From Armatimonadota bacterium (lineage in GTDB: Bacteria > Armatimonadota > Fimbriimonadia > Fimbriimonadales > Fimbriimonadaceae): 64,000 nt of DNA. Location of the stretch: positions 287,280 to 351,279 of the forward strand of contig JAFDWU010000001.1 in the NCBI GenBank assembly GCA_018268315.1, in the 5' to 3' direction. Positions 1 to 9,098 of this stretch are shown piece after piece; the stretch's first letter is position 1; the number at the start of each line of letters is the position of its first letter. The notes under the pieces were generated by a model. The model saw nothing but the letters and a program-made list of their open reading frames with translations. It had not been told where the DNA came from and did no database searches. The translations under genes and the position numbers were made by a program.

Positions 1-1195
1 TGCTGGGCACTTCGTACATCACATCCATCATGACTTCTTCGATGATGGCGCGCAGAGCGCGGGCGCCGGTCTTTCGGCGAAGCGCTTCGCGAGCAAACTC
101 GGTGAGAGCCGCAGGCTCTACGATAAGTTCGACGCCGTCAAGTTCGAAGAACTTGGCGTACTGCTTCAGAATCGCGTTCTTCGGCTCGCTGAGGATTCGA
201 ACGAGGGTCTCCTCGTCGAGGTAATCCAAGGTTGCGACTACCGGCAGACGGCCGATGAACTCGGGAATCAGACCGAACTTCAGGAGATCTTCCGGAAGGA
301 TGTGGCGCAGAATGTTTGGATCCTGCTCCGACTTCTTCTCGGGCGCGGCTCGGAAGCCCATGGTGTTCTCCTTCTGGCGACGTCGGATCATCTCTTCGAT
401 GCCCTCGAACGCGCCACCGCAGACGAACAGAATGTTGCTGGTGTCGATCTGGATGTATTCCTGCTGCGGGTGCTTGCGTCCGCCCTGCGGGGGAACGTTG
501 GCAACCGTGCCTTCAAGAATCTTTAGGAGCGCCTGCTGGACGCCTTCACCGCTGACGTCGCGGGTGATCGACGGGTTATCGCTCTTGCGGGCGATCTTGT
601 CGATTTCATCCACGTAGATGATGCCGCGCTCGCAAAGCTGCTTCGCGTTGCGGGCATCCATCGATTCTGCGGCTTGGTAAAGCTTGAGGAGAATGTTCTC
701 CACGTCCTCGCCTACGTATCCGGCCTCGGTGAGGGCGGTTGCATCGGCGATCGCGAACGGCACGTTCAGCATGCGCGCAAGGGTTTGGGCGAGGAGGGTT
801 TTGCCGGAGCCGGTCGGGCCGATCATCAAGATATTGCTCTTGTGAAGCTCGACTTCCCCGTCCACTACTCGCTGAGAAATGCGCTTGTAGTGGTTGTAAA
901 CTGCAACTGCAAGAGATTTCTTCGCAAGATCCTGGCCGACTACGTAGCCGCCAAGATAGCTGACGATTTCCTTCGGCTTGGGCACCTTGTTAAGGGTTGC
1001 CTCACCAGATCGAACCAGCGAAGGCGTTGGCGTAGCCGCCGCACTTCGATCAGGCTCGTTGTGAAGGATATCATTGCAGAGATCCACACAGTCGGAGCAG
1101 ACCGCCCCGTGGAGCCCAACGATGAGTTTACGAACTTGCTCTTTGGTTTTCCCGCATAAGCAACATTGATTTTGTCGTTCCCCGGTTTTGGCCAT
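1..1195 (-). CDS. clpX: ATP-dependent Clp protease ATPase subunit ClpX (3' end cut by window)
   Basis: AAA+ unfoldase that feeds substrates to ClpP. The N-terminus reads [20 protein letters not shown], and a second Cys pair (CSDC) follows, giving the four-cysteine zinc finger of ClpX. The protein continues as AAA+ sequence. At the left edge it still aligns with the C-terminal subdomain (TGARALRAI, then [13 protein letters not shown]), so only about 20 residues are missing. The ATG at 1195 has an upstream AAGGA. It lies 21 bp downstream of clpP in the conserved order tig-clpP-clpX. The reading frame is open to base 1 and no stop is visible. Confidence 0.95.
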   Translation of the reverse strand, partial: MAKTGERQNQCCLCGKTKEQVRKLIVGLHGAVCSDCVDLCNDILHNEPDRSAAATPTPSLVRSGEATLNKVPKPKEIVSYLGGYVVGQDLAKKSLAVAVYNHYKRISQRVVDGEVELHKSNILMIGPTGSGKTLLAQTLARMLNVPFAIADATALTEAGYVGEDVENILLKLYQAAESMDARNAKQLCERGIIYVDEIDKIARKSDNPSITRDVSGEGVQQALLKILEGTVANVPPQGGRKHPQQEYIQIDTSNILFVCGGAFEGIEEMIRRRQKENTMGFRAAPEKKSEQDPNILRHILPEDLLKFGLIPEFIGRLPVVATLDYLDEETLVRILSEPKNAILKQYAKFFELDGVELIVEPAALTEFAREALRRKTGARALRAIIEEVMMDVMYEVPS

Positions 1196-1216
1196 TAATG
1201 CTTCCTTAGACGAGAA

Positions 1217-1801
1217 TTATCGGCTCCCATGCTCCAAGACCTTATCGATCAAACCGTATTCTACGGCTTCTGATCCCGACATGAAGTAGTCGCGGTCCAT
1301 ATCCTTCCTTAATTGTTCATCAGGTTTACCAGTATGGAAGGCTAGAATTTTCGTCAAAGCGTCCATAGTTCGGTTGACTTCTTTTGCCTGAACGTTGATA
1401 TCCGCCGTGGTACCGCGGAATCCGCCGCTAACCTGGTGGATCATGATGCGCGCGTTGGGGAGAGCAAATCGCTTTCCAGAAGCGCCTCCCGCAAGGAGTA
1501 CTGCGCCCATCGAAGCGGCGAGACCAACGCAAATCGTCGCGACCGCAGGCTTGATGATGCGCATGGTGTCGTAAATCGCTAGTCCAGCGGAAACGCTGCC
1601 ACCCGGGCTGTTAATGTAGAACTCGATGTCCTTTTCAGGGTCTTCCTTTTCCAAGAAGAGAAGCTGTGCAACGATAATATTTGCAACTTGATCGTCAACC
1701 TCGTCACCGAGGAAGACGATGCGGTCCTTCATCAAACGGGACCAAATATCGTAAGCCCTTTCGCCGCGATTAGTGGTCTCTACAACGGTTGGAATTAACA
1801 A
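1217..1801 (-). CDS. clpP: ATP-dependent Clp protease proteolytic subunit ClpP
   Basis: Serine peptidase that forms the barrel-shaped proteolytic chamber used by ClpX. I place the start at the TTG at 1801. A perfect AGGAGG (1809-1814) sits 7 nt upstream, and the 194-residue product then begins MLIPTVVE, as ClpP proteins do. With this start the catalytic triad falls at Ser97 (AASMGA), His122 (IMIHQ) and Asp171 (DRDYF), which is the classical numbering of the family. An in-frame ATG at 1876 would add 25 residues with no counterpart in ClpP. Cotranscription with tig upstream and clpX downstream is likely. Confidence 0.96.
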   Translation of the reverse strand: MLIPTVVETTNRGERAYDIWSRLMKDRIVFLGDEVDDQVANIIVAQLLFLEKEDPEKDIEFYINSPGGSVSAGLAIYDTMRIIKPAVATICVGLAASMGAVLLAGGASGKRFALPNARIMIHQVSGGFRGTTADINVQAKEVNRTMDALTKILAFHTGKPDEQLRKDMDRDYFMSGSEAVEYGLIDKVLEHGSR

Positions 1802-1984
1802 ATCAATGCCTCCTGCACTATTTCCCTTCTGATGACGCCGAAACGCCAGTCCCGGTTGCCCTGGACCTAGCTTCAATTCTACCAGCGCATTCCTCAGAAC
1901 CTGTTAAGAATGCGGGTATGGCTGCCATCACCTTACTATTCCAGTATGGCGAAGTTTGGTTCAAACCGTAGGGGAGAGGGACTG

Positions 1985-3259
1985 CTATTTTAGCTTGGCT
2001 TGATCGATTAGGAAGTCCGAAACCTTGCGGGAAATCGCACGGAACGTAAGTTCCTCGCCCGATTGAGTGCGGCGCAGAACCTGCACGACTTCCTCGGGGC
2101 TCACGCCATATTCGCCGGCCATTTCGATCACTTCTCGCTGAATATCGGTCGGGTCGATCTTCATCTTCTCGGCCGCGAAAACTTCTCGGATAAGGAGGGC
2201 TCGCATTACGTGGACCTTTGCCTTCTCCTTCCAGTTATCGATGAGCTCTTGAAGGGTCATGCCGTTCTCTTCCGCGAACTGCGGGAGCGTTTTGCCCAGC
2301 TTGACCTGCTCCTGCTCGGTTTCCTGCAAGCGGCGGTAGGCAAGCTGCTCGTACATGCCTTCGGGGGCTTCGACCTTGCTCTTTTCAAGCAAGGCGTCCA
2401 GAAGCTTATCGGCGAGGATTTCTCGCGACGCCTGCTTCTTGGCCTCCTCCATCATGGTGCGGACGGTCTTCTTCAGTTCGTCCAGCGATTGGGCCTTCAG
2501 GGTCTTGGCGAATTCGTCATCCAGTTCAGGCAACTTAACGGCGCTGATGGAATTCACGGAAATGATGCATTTCAGCTTCTTGCCGGCCCATTCCTTCTCC
2601 TGGAAGTTCTTCGGGAAGGTGAGTTCGACGTGCTTAAGCTCTTCGATGGCCATGCCATCAAGGTGCTTGTCTAGCTCATCGAAGGTGCTGCCGATGACGG
2701 ACATGAAGTTCTTGCCTTCGCTTTTCTCGCCATCGATGCGGATGTTGACCACCGCGACATCGCCGCTTTGGGCGTTGCGGCCCGTCACCGCTTCGCGAGT
2801 GCTCTTGCGCTTGCGGAACTCCTCGACTTGCTTGTCGACTTCCTCGTCGGTCACCTCGGTGCTTGGCGCCTCAGCCTTCAGGCCCTTGTATTCGCCTAGT
2901 TTAACGATGGGCGGGAGGGCGACGGTGATCGTGAATTCGCACTCGTTCTTCTCTTCGTCCAGCTTCTGAACGTCAACGGCGGGGCGGACGGTGGGCTCGG
3001 GGTTAATCTTGTGCTCTTCAAAAGCGCGCTTAACGGCATCGCGCACGATGGTCTCAGCGGCTTCATCGTTGATGGTCGACTTATCGACAACCTGCTCAAC
3101 AACATGGCGGGGCGCATGGCCAGGGCGGAAACCGGCAACCTTCACCTTCTTGGCAATCTTCTTGTAAGCCTTCGTGTAGCCCTCGCTCACTTCTTGCGGA
3201 GCGCAGACGACGGCAAGCTTTACGGTAACCGGGTTGATATCTTCTCGGGTAGTAGTCAT
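1985..3259 (-). CDS. tig: Trigger factor (ribosome-associated chaperone, peptidyl-prolyl isomerase)
   Basis: Chaperone that binds the ribosomal exit tunnel and shields nascent chains. The N-terminal ribosome-binding domain carries the signature loop GFRPGHAPRHV near residue 45 (family GFRxGKxP). A FKBP-like domain follows (AQSGDVAVVNIRIDG), then a long helical C-terminal domain. The length from the ATG at 3259 is 424 residues, normal for the family. An in-frame TTG at 3280 would add seven residues; the ATG is preferred because the protein then starts just before the first beta-strand (INPVTVKLAVV). It lies upstream of clpP-clpX on the same strand, the usual arrangement. Confidence 0.95.
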   Translation of the reverse strand: MTTTREDINPVTVKLAVVCAPQEVSEGYTKAYKKIAKKVKVAGFRPGHAPRHVVEQVVDKSTINDEAAETIVRDAVKRAFEEHKINPEPTVRPAVDVQKLDEEKNECEFTITVALPPIVKLGEYKGLKAEAPSTEVTDEEVDKQVEEFRKRKSTREAVTGRNAQSGDVAVVNIRIDGEKSEGKNFMSVIGSTFDELDKHLDGMAIEELKHVELTFPKNFQEKEWAGKKLKCIISVNSISAVKLPELDDEFAKTLKAQSLDELKKTVRTMMEEAKKQASREILADKLLDALLEKSKVEAPEGMYEQLAYRRLQETEQEQVKLGKTLPQFAEENGMTLQELIDNWKEKAKVHVMRALLIREVFAAEKMKIDPTDIQREVIEMAGEYGVSPEEVVQVLRRTQSGEELTFRAISRKVSDFLIDQAKLK

Positions 3260-3362
3260 AACTGTGATGGATCGAATCAAGGCAGAAATCTGGACGATCC
3301 TGTCTCCTTAATTTACCTAGCCTGGGGCAAGTGAAACCCTGGCAATGTTAGCAAGACGGAAG

Positions 3363-4268
3363 TTAGGCTCGAATTAGGTCGTTTAGGGCTAACTCAAGCG
3401 TTCGGAATTGGAACTGAAACCCGCCGTGCTCCGACTTAAGCGGCAGAACCCGCTGCCCCCGAAGGATGAGCTCCGGTTCGACGCCGGTAAGCGGTTCCAG
3501 CAGCGAGAACATGAATGCAGGCGCAGGTGGGCACCACGGGCGATGGCAGGCTCTGCGGAGTCCGGCCATGAACTCGCCGTTTGTGACCGGCACGGGGGCG
3601 GTGCCGTTGAGCGGGCCCTCGATATTGGGGTTATTCATCGCCCAAACAGTCATCTGGGTTAGGTCGTTGATATGAATCCAGGACATGTACTGCTTGCCAT
3701 TCCCTGCGGCGCCACCAAGAAACTTTCTGGTGATGTTCAGCAATGGTGGCAAGAGGCCATCTTGGGTTGAAAGCACGTGGCCGGTCCGCAGGAAAACGCG
3801 CCGGACGTCCGGGACGTGGGCGTTGCGGGTGGCATCTTCCCACTGCCGACAGACTTCTGGCAAGAATCCTCGGCCAAGCGGTGAGGCTTCGTCGAACGCC
3901 TCGCTAAGCCCGTAGCCGTAGTAGCCGATCGCGCTGCCGTTGATCCAAACCTTTGGCTTGTTCGGCACGGTTTCAATGGCTTCCCCAATCGCGAGCGTGC
4001 TACGAACGCGAGAATCAATGATCCTTCGCTGGGCATCGGCGGTCCATCGCTGAGCAATGCGTTCGCCGACGAGATTGATGACGGCATGGGCCTCGTCCAG
4101 CGCGGAAACCCACGGGCCAACGGTTACGCCATCCCAAGCAACGCCGGTGGTCCCTACCGGGCCCTTGCCCGAGCGGGACAGAACGAAAACGGAGCAAGAA
4201 TTTGCCACCAAAGCTTTACAGATCGACGAACCAATGAGGCCGGTGCCACCGGCGACCACGACTTTCAT
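3363..4268 (-). CDS. TIGR01777 family NAD(P)-dependent epimerase/dehydratase-like protein
   Basis: Extended short-chain dehydrogenase fold protein of the YfcH/SDR39U1 type. It begins with the nucleotide-binding motif VVAGGTGLIGSSI (GxxGxxG). Further family hallmarks are INLVGERIAQRWT, WINGSAIGYYG and the C-terminal DUF1731-like end (EPELILRGQRVLP). The 301-residue length is normal. The substrate of the family is unknown. Its start codon overlaps the stop of ubiX by 4 bp, so the two are translationally coupled. Confidence 0.85.
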   Translation of the reverse strand: MKVVVAGGTGLIGSSICKALVANSCSVFVLSRSGKGPVGTTGVAWDGVTVGPWVSALDEAHAVINLVGERIAQRWTADAQRRIIDSRVRSTLAIGEAIETVPNKPKVWINGSAIGYYGYGLSEAFDEASPLGRGFLPEVCRQWEDATRNAHVPDVRRVFLRTGHVLSTQDGLLPPLLNITRKFLGGAAGNGKQYMSWIHINDLTQMTVWAMNNPNIEGPLNGTAPVPVTNGEFMAGLRRACHRPWCPPAPAFMFSLLEPLTGVEPELILRGQRVLPLKSEHGGFQFQFRTLELALNDLIRA

Positions 4269-4864
4269 TCTTCAGCCATCCATTGTTTCTGCAAGGGGTC
4301 TTCGATACCGAGGTTTTGGAGGATGCGGGCAACCACGGTGTCGGCAAGTTCCTCAAGGGAGCCCGGGCGGTTATACCAAGCCGGGCATGCGGGGATGATC
4401 TGAGCTCCCGCCTCGGCAAGGGTGGTGAGATTGCGCAGCATGATGACGTTCATGGGCATCTCGCGGGGCACGAGGATGAGGTTACGGCGCTCCTTCAGGC
4501 AGACGTCGGCCGAGCGGGTCAGCAAATCGTTGGAGATACCATGCGCGATTCTTCCTACCGTTCCCATCGAGCAAGGGACGATCACCATGCCATCGTGGCG
4601 AAAAGAGCCGCTGGCCGGAGGCGTGAAATAGTCCCGCGAGTCCAAGAGCCGGATGTTTGGTAGGTCTTCACCCAACCAGTCCTTGAGGGTGAAGGATTTG
4701 CGATCCAGCTTTACGCCGAGCTCCTGATGGGCGACCTGCAGCGCCTGATCGCTCAGGATAAGGAAGATCTCCTTGTAATGCCTTGCGGCATGAATCAGGA
4801 AGCGCTGAGCATAAATCGCTCCGCTCGCTCCCGTTATTCCGACGACAAGCTTGCCTGTACTCAT
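4265..4864 (-). CDS. ubiX: UbiX-family flavin prenyltransferase
   Basis: Makes prenylated FMN, the cofactor of UbiD-type decarboxylases. The N-terminus LVVGITGASGAIYAQRFL is the flavin-binding signature. The centre has VPCSMGTVGRIAHGISNDLL and the C-terminal third has LVPREMPMNVIMLRNL, both diagnostic of UbiX. The 199-residue length is typical. No ubiD lies next to it. Because mqnE is only 0.8 kb away and the futalosine pathway ends in a UbiD-type decarboxylation of 1,4-dihydroxy-6-naphthoate, supplying that step is a reasonable inference. Confidence 0.9.
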   Translation of the reverse strand: MSTGKLVVGITGASGAIYAQRFLIHAARHYKEIFLILSDQALQVAHQELGVKLDRKSFTLKDWLGEDLPNIRLLDSRDYFTPPASGSFRHDGMVIVPCSMGTVGRIAHGISNDLLTRSADVCLKERRNLILVPREMPMNVIMLRNLTTLAEAGAQIIPACPAWYNRPGSLEELADTVVARILQNLGIEDPLQKQWMAEE

Positions 4865-4912
4865 AAGGGCCGCGGCATTTGCGCGGCTCCTTAGAATCTA
4901 CTCGCAATGAGG

Positions 4913-5530
4913 TTACTGTGTGGCGAAGCTCGTGAAGTAAATCTTGAGAATCGGCCCCTCATCGGAGTCCCATTCATGCTCGTGCTTCTTCAGCACGTGC
5001 TTACCTTTGGCGTCCTTTGCGGGCTCTTCCGCAGCATCCTTTTTATCCGCTTTCTTGGGGTCGTCGCTTAGTTTGCTATCGGAGGCTTCCGGCTTGTCTG
5101 GCTTCTTGGCGTTTGCTTCAAGAACCTTATTGACAGCCTCGCACAGGTCCTGCTTGAGAAGCGCCGTTCCCGCGGAGTCGCGAATATCATTGCTTGTGGT
5201 GGAGCGGAGAACGGTGATAATGGCGTCTTTGATCGCCGGCATGTTCTCTTCTAATTCCTTCTTTTCCACGCCCTTCTTTAGCAGAACTGCGATTTCGGTT
5301 CGGCAATAAACCTGGCCGCCCCCGGCAAGATTCACGAGGAACTCTCCGACCGGCTCAATCGTGCCCGCTTCAACCTTCGGCTTGGGCTTGGGCGCCTTCG
5401 ACTTCATCGCGAAGAATCCGCCGCCTGCTAGCACGAGGGCGAGAATAATGATCAGCGGGAGTTTGCCGCCCTTCTTCTTAGGGGCTTCCCCTTCCGGTGT
5501 CGCTTCTTTCTTTTCTGCTTCTTCAGACAT
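4913..5530 (-). CDS. fliL: FliL-like flagellar basal-body-associated protein
   Basis: Single-pass inner-membrane protein of the flagellar motor family. A charged cytoplasmic N-terminus is followed by one membrane helix (LPLIIILALVLAGGGFF, about residues 24-40), a Lys/Pro linker, and the FliL periplasmic signature (GEFLVNLAGG). It ends in KIYFTSFATQ, matching the family ending (VYFTxFVIQ). A Lys/Asp/Glu/Ala-rich insertion of about 45 residues (near 140-185) separates the core from this last strand and is unusual. No other flagellar structural gene is adjacent, so its motor role is inferred from homology. Confidence 0.75.
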   Translation of the reverse strand: MSEEAEKKEATPEGEAPKKKGGKLPLIIILALVLAGGGFFAMKSKAPKPKPKVEAGTIEPVGEFLVNLAGGGQVYCRTEIAVLLKKGVEKKELEENMPAIKDAIITVLRSTTSNDIRDSAGTALLKQDLCEAVNKVLEANAKKPDKPEASDSKLSDDPKKADKKDAAEEPAKDAKGKHVLKKHEHEWDSDEGPILKIYFTSFATQ

Positions 5531-5607
5531 GGTAGGACATCCTTTACTTCGGCAGATTTACCGGCGTTTTCGAGTCCCGAATTGATGAAGGTGGCGTAGT
5601 AACGTGA

Positions 5608-5642
5608 AACTTTCAATTTTTCTTGAAAGTTCAAGGTATAAG
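5608..5642 (+). promoter_or_regulatory. Candidate mqnE promoter with a perfect inverted repeat
   Basis: A perfect 9-bp inverted repeat, AACTTTCAA (5608-5616) and TTGAAAGTT (5623-5631) around a 6-nt T-rich spacer, lies just before a -10-like TATAAG (5637-5642), which is 9 nt before the mqnE ATG. The repeat covers the expected -35 region. It could be a repressor operator or an RNA hairpin; no T-tract follows it, so a terminator is unlikely. Confidence 0.45.
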
Positions 5643-5651
5643 GATGGAGAA

Positions 5652-6818
5652 ATGTCGTTAGCCGTCAGTCGCGTCGTTGGGCCAGAGCTTGAGCCTATTG
5701 CAGAGAAGGTCCTGGCCGGGGAGCGGCTAAGCTTTGAGGACGGCCTAACGCTGTACCGAACCCACAACCTGACGGGAGTGGGCTATCTGGCCAACATCGT
5801 ACGCGAGCGGCTGCACGGGGCGAAGACGTATTACGTTCGCAACCAGCACATCAACTACACAAACATCTGCAACAAGTTCTGCAAGTTCTGTAGCTTCTAT
5901 GCAAAGCGCGGCGGCCCCGCACCTTACGAGATGAGCCTGGACGAGGTTCGGCAGCGGTTGAGCTGGCATTCCGATGTGCGGATCACGGAAGTGCACATGG
6001 TGGGCGGCATCAACCCACGTCTTCCCTATCAGTACTACATGGATTTGGTGCGCGCGGTGAAAGAAACGCGGCCCGGCGTTCACGTTAAGGCATTCACTGC
6101 GGTTGAGATCGTTGAGATTGCCCGCGTTGGCGGCGTGACCATTGATCAGGCGCTCGCGGACCTCATTGAAGCTGGCCTAGACAGCCTGCCGGGCGGTGGC
6201 ATTGAAGTGCTTAGCGACCGCGTTCATCACGAGCTGTTTGGCAAGAAGCTGAACGGCGAGGAATGGAAAGATGTGGCGCGGGCGGCGGCTAAGCTTGGCC
6301 TGAAGCAGTACGCAACCATGCTTTACGGGCATATCGAGACCGATGAGGAGCGCGTTGACCATCTGGTGCAGTTGCGCGAGTTGCAGGACGAGACAAAGCA
6401 CTTCCTGACCTTTACTCCGCTTTGCTTCCACCCGGAAAAGACTGAGCTTGAGCATCTCGCCCTGCCGACGGCGGACACGGATTTGCGCAACATCGCGGTG
6501 AGCCGTTTGATGCTGGATAACTTCGAGCATGTGAAGTCGTTCTGGATCATGAACTCGGTTCCGGTGACCCAGATGGCGCTTTGGTACGGGGCGGACGACG
6601 CTGACGGCACCGTGCATGAATACGAGATCACGTACAAGGATGGCGAGTTTGGAAACAAGAGCCAGGTTCTTACCCGCGCGAACATGATTCGCATGATTGA
6701 GGAAGTTGGCAGGGTCGCAATTGAGCGAGATTCGCTGTACAACGAGATCGTGGACAACGAGCCGGAAAAGCCCGTAACTGCACGCCGGCTTGAACCTGTG
6801 CCAATGATCAAGTCCTAG
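5652..6818 (+). CDS. mqnE: Aminofutalosine synthase MqnE (radical SAM)
   Basis: Joins 3-enolpyruvyl-benzoate to S-adenosylmethionine by radical chemistry, giving 6-amino-6-deoxyfutalosine in the futalosine route to menaquinone. The radical-SAM cluster motif is Cys73-x3-Cys77-x2-Cys80 (CNKFCKFC), preceded by RNQHINYTN, which is typical of MqnE. MVGGINP and the C-terminal HEYEITYKDGEFGNKSQ also fit the family. I chose the ATG at 5652, preceded by GGATGGAGA and by TATAAG 9 nt upstream; it gives 388 residues. A GTG at 5604 is in frame but lies inside the inverted repeat. It pairs functionally with mqnC at 37047. Confidence 0.93.
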   Translation: MSLAVSRVVGPELEPIAEKVLAGERLSFEDGLTLYRTHNLTGVGYLANIVRERLHGAKTYYVRNQHINYTNICNKFCKFCSFYAKRGGPAPYEMSLDEVRQRLSWHSDVRITEVHMVGGINPRLPYQYYMDLVRAVKETRPGVHVKAFTAVEIVEIARVGGVTIDQALADLIEAGLDSLPGGGIEVLSDRVHHELFGKKLNGEEWKDVARAAAKLGLKQYATMLYGHIETDEERVDHLVQLRELQDETKHFLTFTPLCFHPEKTELEHLALPTADTDLRNIAVSRLMLDNFEHVKSFWIMNSVPVTQMALWYGADDADGTVHEYEITYKDGEFGNKSQVLTRANMIRMIEEVGRVAIERDSLYNEIVDNEPEKPVTARRLEPVPMIKS

Positions 6819-6913
6819 CAAATTACCGGGTTTTTCTAAAGCGGCTTCTTCGGACGAATTATCACTGCGTCCTAACCAGTCTCTGAGATATTCTTTTCGG
6901 ACTCGGAGGATAA

Positions 6914-7951
6914 ATGTCCAAAATTTTTAAGATTGCTTCTTTGGCGATCGCCACCTGCATGGCAGGCTCGGCTCTCTCGCTTCAAATCAACTTCACTTAT
7001 CGACCAGATCTTGACGCCAAGGTTGTGCAAGATTTCCAGATGGCAGCGAACATTTGGGAAGGGTATTTCACGAACGACGTCAGCGTGAATATCAATATCG
7101 ACTACATCAACTATGGCGCCGGCTTCCTTGGCGCGGCATCCGACAATATTGGCGTGTACAGCTATTCATCCGTTAAGGGTGGATTGGCGGCCAACGCAAA
7201 TACGACTGCGGCCCAAACTGCGGTGAACCATCTCCAGCCGGGCAACAGCCTCAATTTCTGGATTAATCATACGGCTGAGAACGGAGATTCGGGGACCCCC
7301 TATTTCGACAACAACAACAGCACGAACAACCAGAACGTTCAAGTAACGAATGCGAACGCAAAGGCTCTGGGCCTGATGGACGCGCATGCCGGCGGCCAGG
7401 ACGCCTACATCTCATTCAACAGCTTTTACGACAATATCTTCGCCTTCCACCGTCAGGGTTTCATCGATCCGGTAGTCGGCGTCGATTTTGTATCTGTGTG
7501 CGAGCACGAGATTGGCCATGCGATGGGCTTTTACAGCGGCGTCGATGACGTCGACGAGGTCGAGGGATATGGCGAGGATAACTATTTCGCTTCCGTGCTC
7601 GACCTTTTCCGCAAGAGCCGCAACGCAGCTGGCGGGCTTGACATGGATATGAGCGCCGACAATCGGGAGAAGTATTTCTCGATCGACGGCCAGAACACGC
7701 TCGCCCAGTTCTCGCGCGGCGTTGTGTACGGCGACGGCTGGCAAGCCAGCCATTGGCAACATTTCAATGATGCGGCGAGTCGCTATGGAATCATGGATCC
7801 TCGCGCTTTGCGCGGCGCGTTCTACCATGAGACTCCGCTTGATGTTGAGGCTTTGAACGTGATTGGATGGCAGACGGCGGTACCGGAGCCGACATCAATG
7901 GCAGTTCTTGGTCTTGGCGTTATTGCTCTCATCAAGCGACGCAAGAAGTAA
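6914..7951 (+). CDS. Secreted zinc metalloprotease with PEP-CTERM sorting signal (NF038122-like)
   Basis: Exported protein with a signal peptide (residues 1-22, cleaved near ALS) and a metzincin-like zinc site H198-E-I-G-H202 followed by AMGFYSG. It ends in VPEPTSMAVLGLGVIALIKR, a PEP-CTERM signal: Pro-Glu-Pro, one hydrophobic helix and a basic tail, expected to be processed by an exosortase at the surface. It resembles the PEP-CTERM metalloprotease family NF038122. The third zinc ligand is unclear; Asp or His after Gly205 is the usual position. Translation starts after a strong GGAGGATAA. A terminator hairpin follows the stop. Confidence 0.8.
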   Translation: MSKIFKIASLAIATCMAGSALSLQINFTYRPDLDAKVVQDFQMAANIWEGYFTNDVSVNINIDYINYGAGFLGAASDNIGVYSYSSVKGGLAANANTTAAQTAVNHLQPGNSLNFWINHTAENGDSGTPYFDNNNSTNNQNVQVTNANAKALGLMDAHAGGQDAYISFNSFYDNIFAFHRQGFIDPVVGVDFVSVCEHEIGHAMGFYSGVDDVDEVEGYGEDNYFASVLDLFRKSRNAAGGLDMDMSADNREKYFSIDGQNTLAQFSRGVVYGDGWQASHWQHFNDAASRYGIMDPRALRGAFYHETPLDVEALNVIGWQTAVPEPTSMAVLGLGVIALIKRRKK

Positions 7952-7976
7952 TTAGCAAAGCGAGGTTTCGCGACTC

Positions 7977-8020
7977 GAGGCGCTGGTCAGACTCCAAGGT
8001 TTGACTGGCGCCTCTTCTTT
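7977..8020 (+). terminator. Intrinsic terminator after the PEP-CTERM metalloprotease gene
   Basis: A 17-bp stem (7977-7993 with 7998-8014, three G-T wobbles) with a CCAA loop is followed by TTCTTT. It sits 26 bp after the stop codon at 7951. Confidence 0.8.
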
Positions 8021-8022
8021 GA

Positions 8023-8055
8023 CAAAAAGAAAGCCTGGTGGTTGCTCCACCAGGC
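8023..8055 (-). terminator. Intrinsic terminator reading leftward, probably for the scpA-scpB-dac-rluB operon
   Basis: A perfect 9-bp inverted repeat GCCTGGTGG-TTGCT-CCACCAGGC lies at 8033-8055. On the minus strand it is followed by TTTCTTTTTG (8032-8023). It faces the terminator of the converging gene. The 375-bp interval 7952-8327 otherwise holds only about 270 bp of minus-strand 3' sequence in which I see no gene. Confidence 0.7.
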
Positions 8056-8327
8056 CCAATTGCTTTGCTGTGCCGTTTCTTTTTAGTGCGGTCTCGAAAA
8101 GGTTTAGTGTTGCTTGTCAACCTAGCAGAGGTGAGACTGGGAGGACCATGCCCGCCAGCAAAACCGGCGGACGATAATCAAAATAGCCTCTACTCTCCGT
8201 GGATCAAAGTCAGAACCACCAACTGGCTCATATTGTACACATGGAATCTTCATTTGCGGCACCAATTTTTAACAAAATAGCCAGCAATTTAACGGGTTTT
8301 CGATGGCGAGTGTCACAAAACGGCCAA

Positions 8328-9098
8328 TTACGAGTCTGAACCTAAGCCCACAAGAGCCCGTAGTTCGTTCACTTCCTTTATGCCCAGTCTGCGAACCTCG
8401 CCTTTTCGCATGCCCTTAACATAGAGCGGGCCGTAGCGCGTTCTCTTAAGCGCGAGCACCTTGTGTCCCACCGCTTCGCACATCAGCCTTACCTGTCTCT
8501 TGCGCCCCTCGTGAAGGACAACCTTCAGCGACGTGCTGTTCTTGGTCGGCTCCGCGTGGATGATGTCTACTTTGGCGGGCGCTGTCTTGCCGCCCTCGAT
8601 GTAAACGCCTTTGCGGAGCTGCGTCAAAGCCTTCTCGTCAGGGATGCCGTTGACGATGACGTGATATTCCTTCTCGACCCCATAGCGCGGGTGCATGAGG
8701 CGCATGGCAAGGTCGCCGTCGTTCGTGCAGATCAGCAGGCCCTCGGTGTCCATGTCCAGGCGGCCAACCGGCTTGAGCATGACACCGTACTCGCTTAGGT
8801 AGCGGGCGATGGTGGGGCGGCGCTGAGGGTCGCTTAGCGTGGTGATCACGCCGAGCGGCTTGTTCATGACGACCGTGATGTGCTCAACTACGCGGACAAG
8901 CTCGCCATCGACGCGTACTTCGTCGTTTGAGGAGACTTGGCGGCCCATTTCGATCACGAGCTCGCCGTTGACAGTTACGCGGCCCTCGGCAATGAGTTTT
9001 TCGGCCGCGCGGCGGCTACATAGGCCGCCTCGGGCGATGCGAACGTGCAAGCGAACGGGCTTACCTTCCGGTTTGGGGGTTTTGGGTTTTGCGGGCAT
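8328..9098 (-). CDS. rluB: 23S rRNA pseudouridine synthase, RluB/RsuA family
   Basis: Isomerises uridine in the 23S rRNA peptidyl-transferase region. An N-terminal S4 RNA-binding domain (residues about 16-75, LHVRIARGGLCSRRAAEKLI) precedes the catalytic domain. The active-site motif GRLDMDTEGLLI contains the catalytic Asp, and EGRKRQVRLMCEAVGH closes the fold. It is 256 residues long, similar to RluB. It is the last gene of scpA-scpB-dac-rluB; scpAB next to rluB is a classic arrangement. RluB rather than RluE/F is favoured by length and context. Confidence 0.88.
   Translation of the reverse strand: MPAKPKTPKPEGKPVRLHVRIARGGLCSRRAAEKLIAEGRVTVNGELVIEMGRQVSSNDEVRVDGELVRVVEHITVVMNKPLGVITTLSDPQRRPTIARYLSEYGVMLKPVGRLDMDTEGLLICTNDGDLAMRLMHPRYGVEKEYHVIVNGIPDEKALTQLRKGVYIEGGKTAPAKVDIIHAEPTKNSTSLKVVLHEGRKRQVRLMCEAVGHKVLALKRTRYGPLYVKGMRKGEVRRLGIKEVNELRALVGLGSDS

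Noticed and set aside
8060-8327. Possible riboswitch or small RNA between the terminator pair and the rluB stop (contains CCGCC...GGCGG).
   Set aside because: The region is the 3' side of a minus-strand operon. The stem is only 5 bp and no conserved riboswitch core (such as the GEMM motif) could be recognised.
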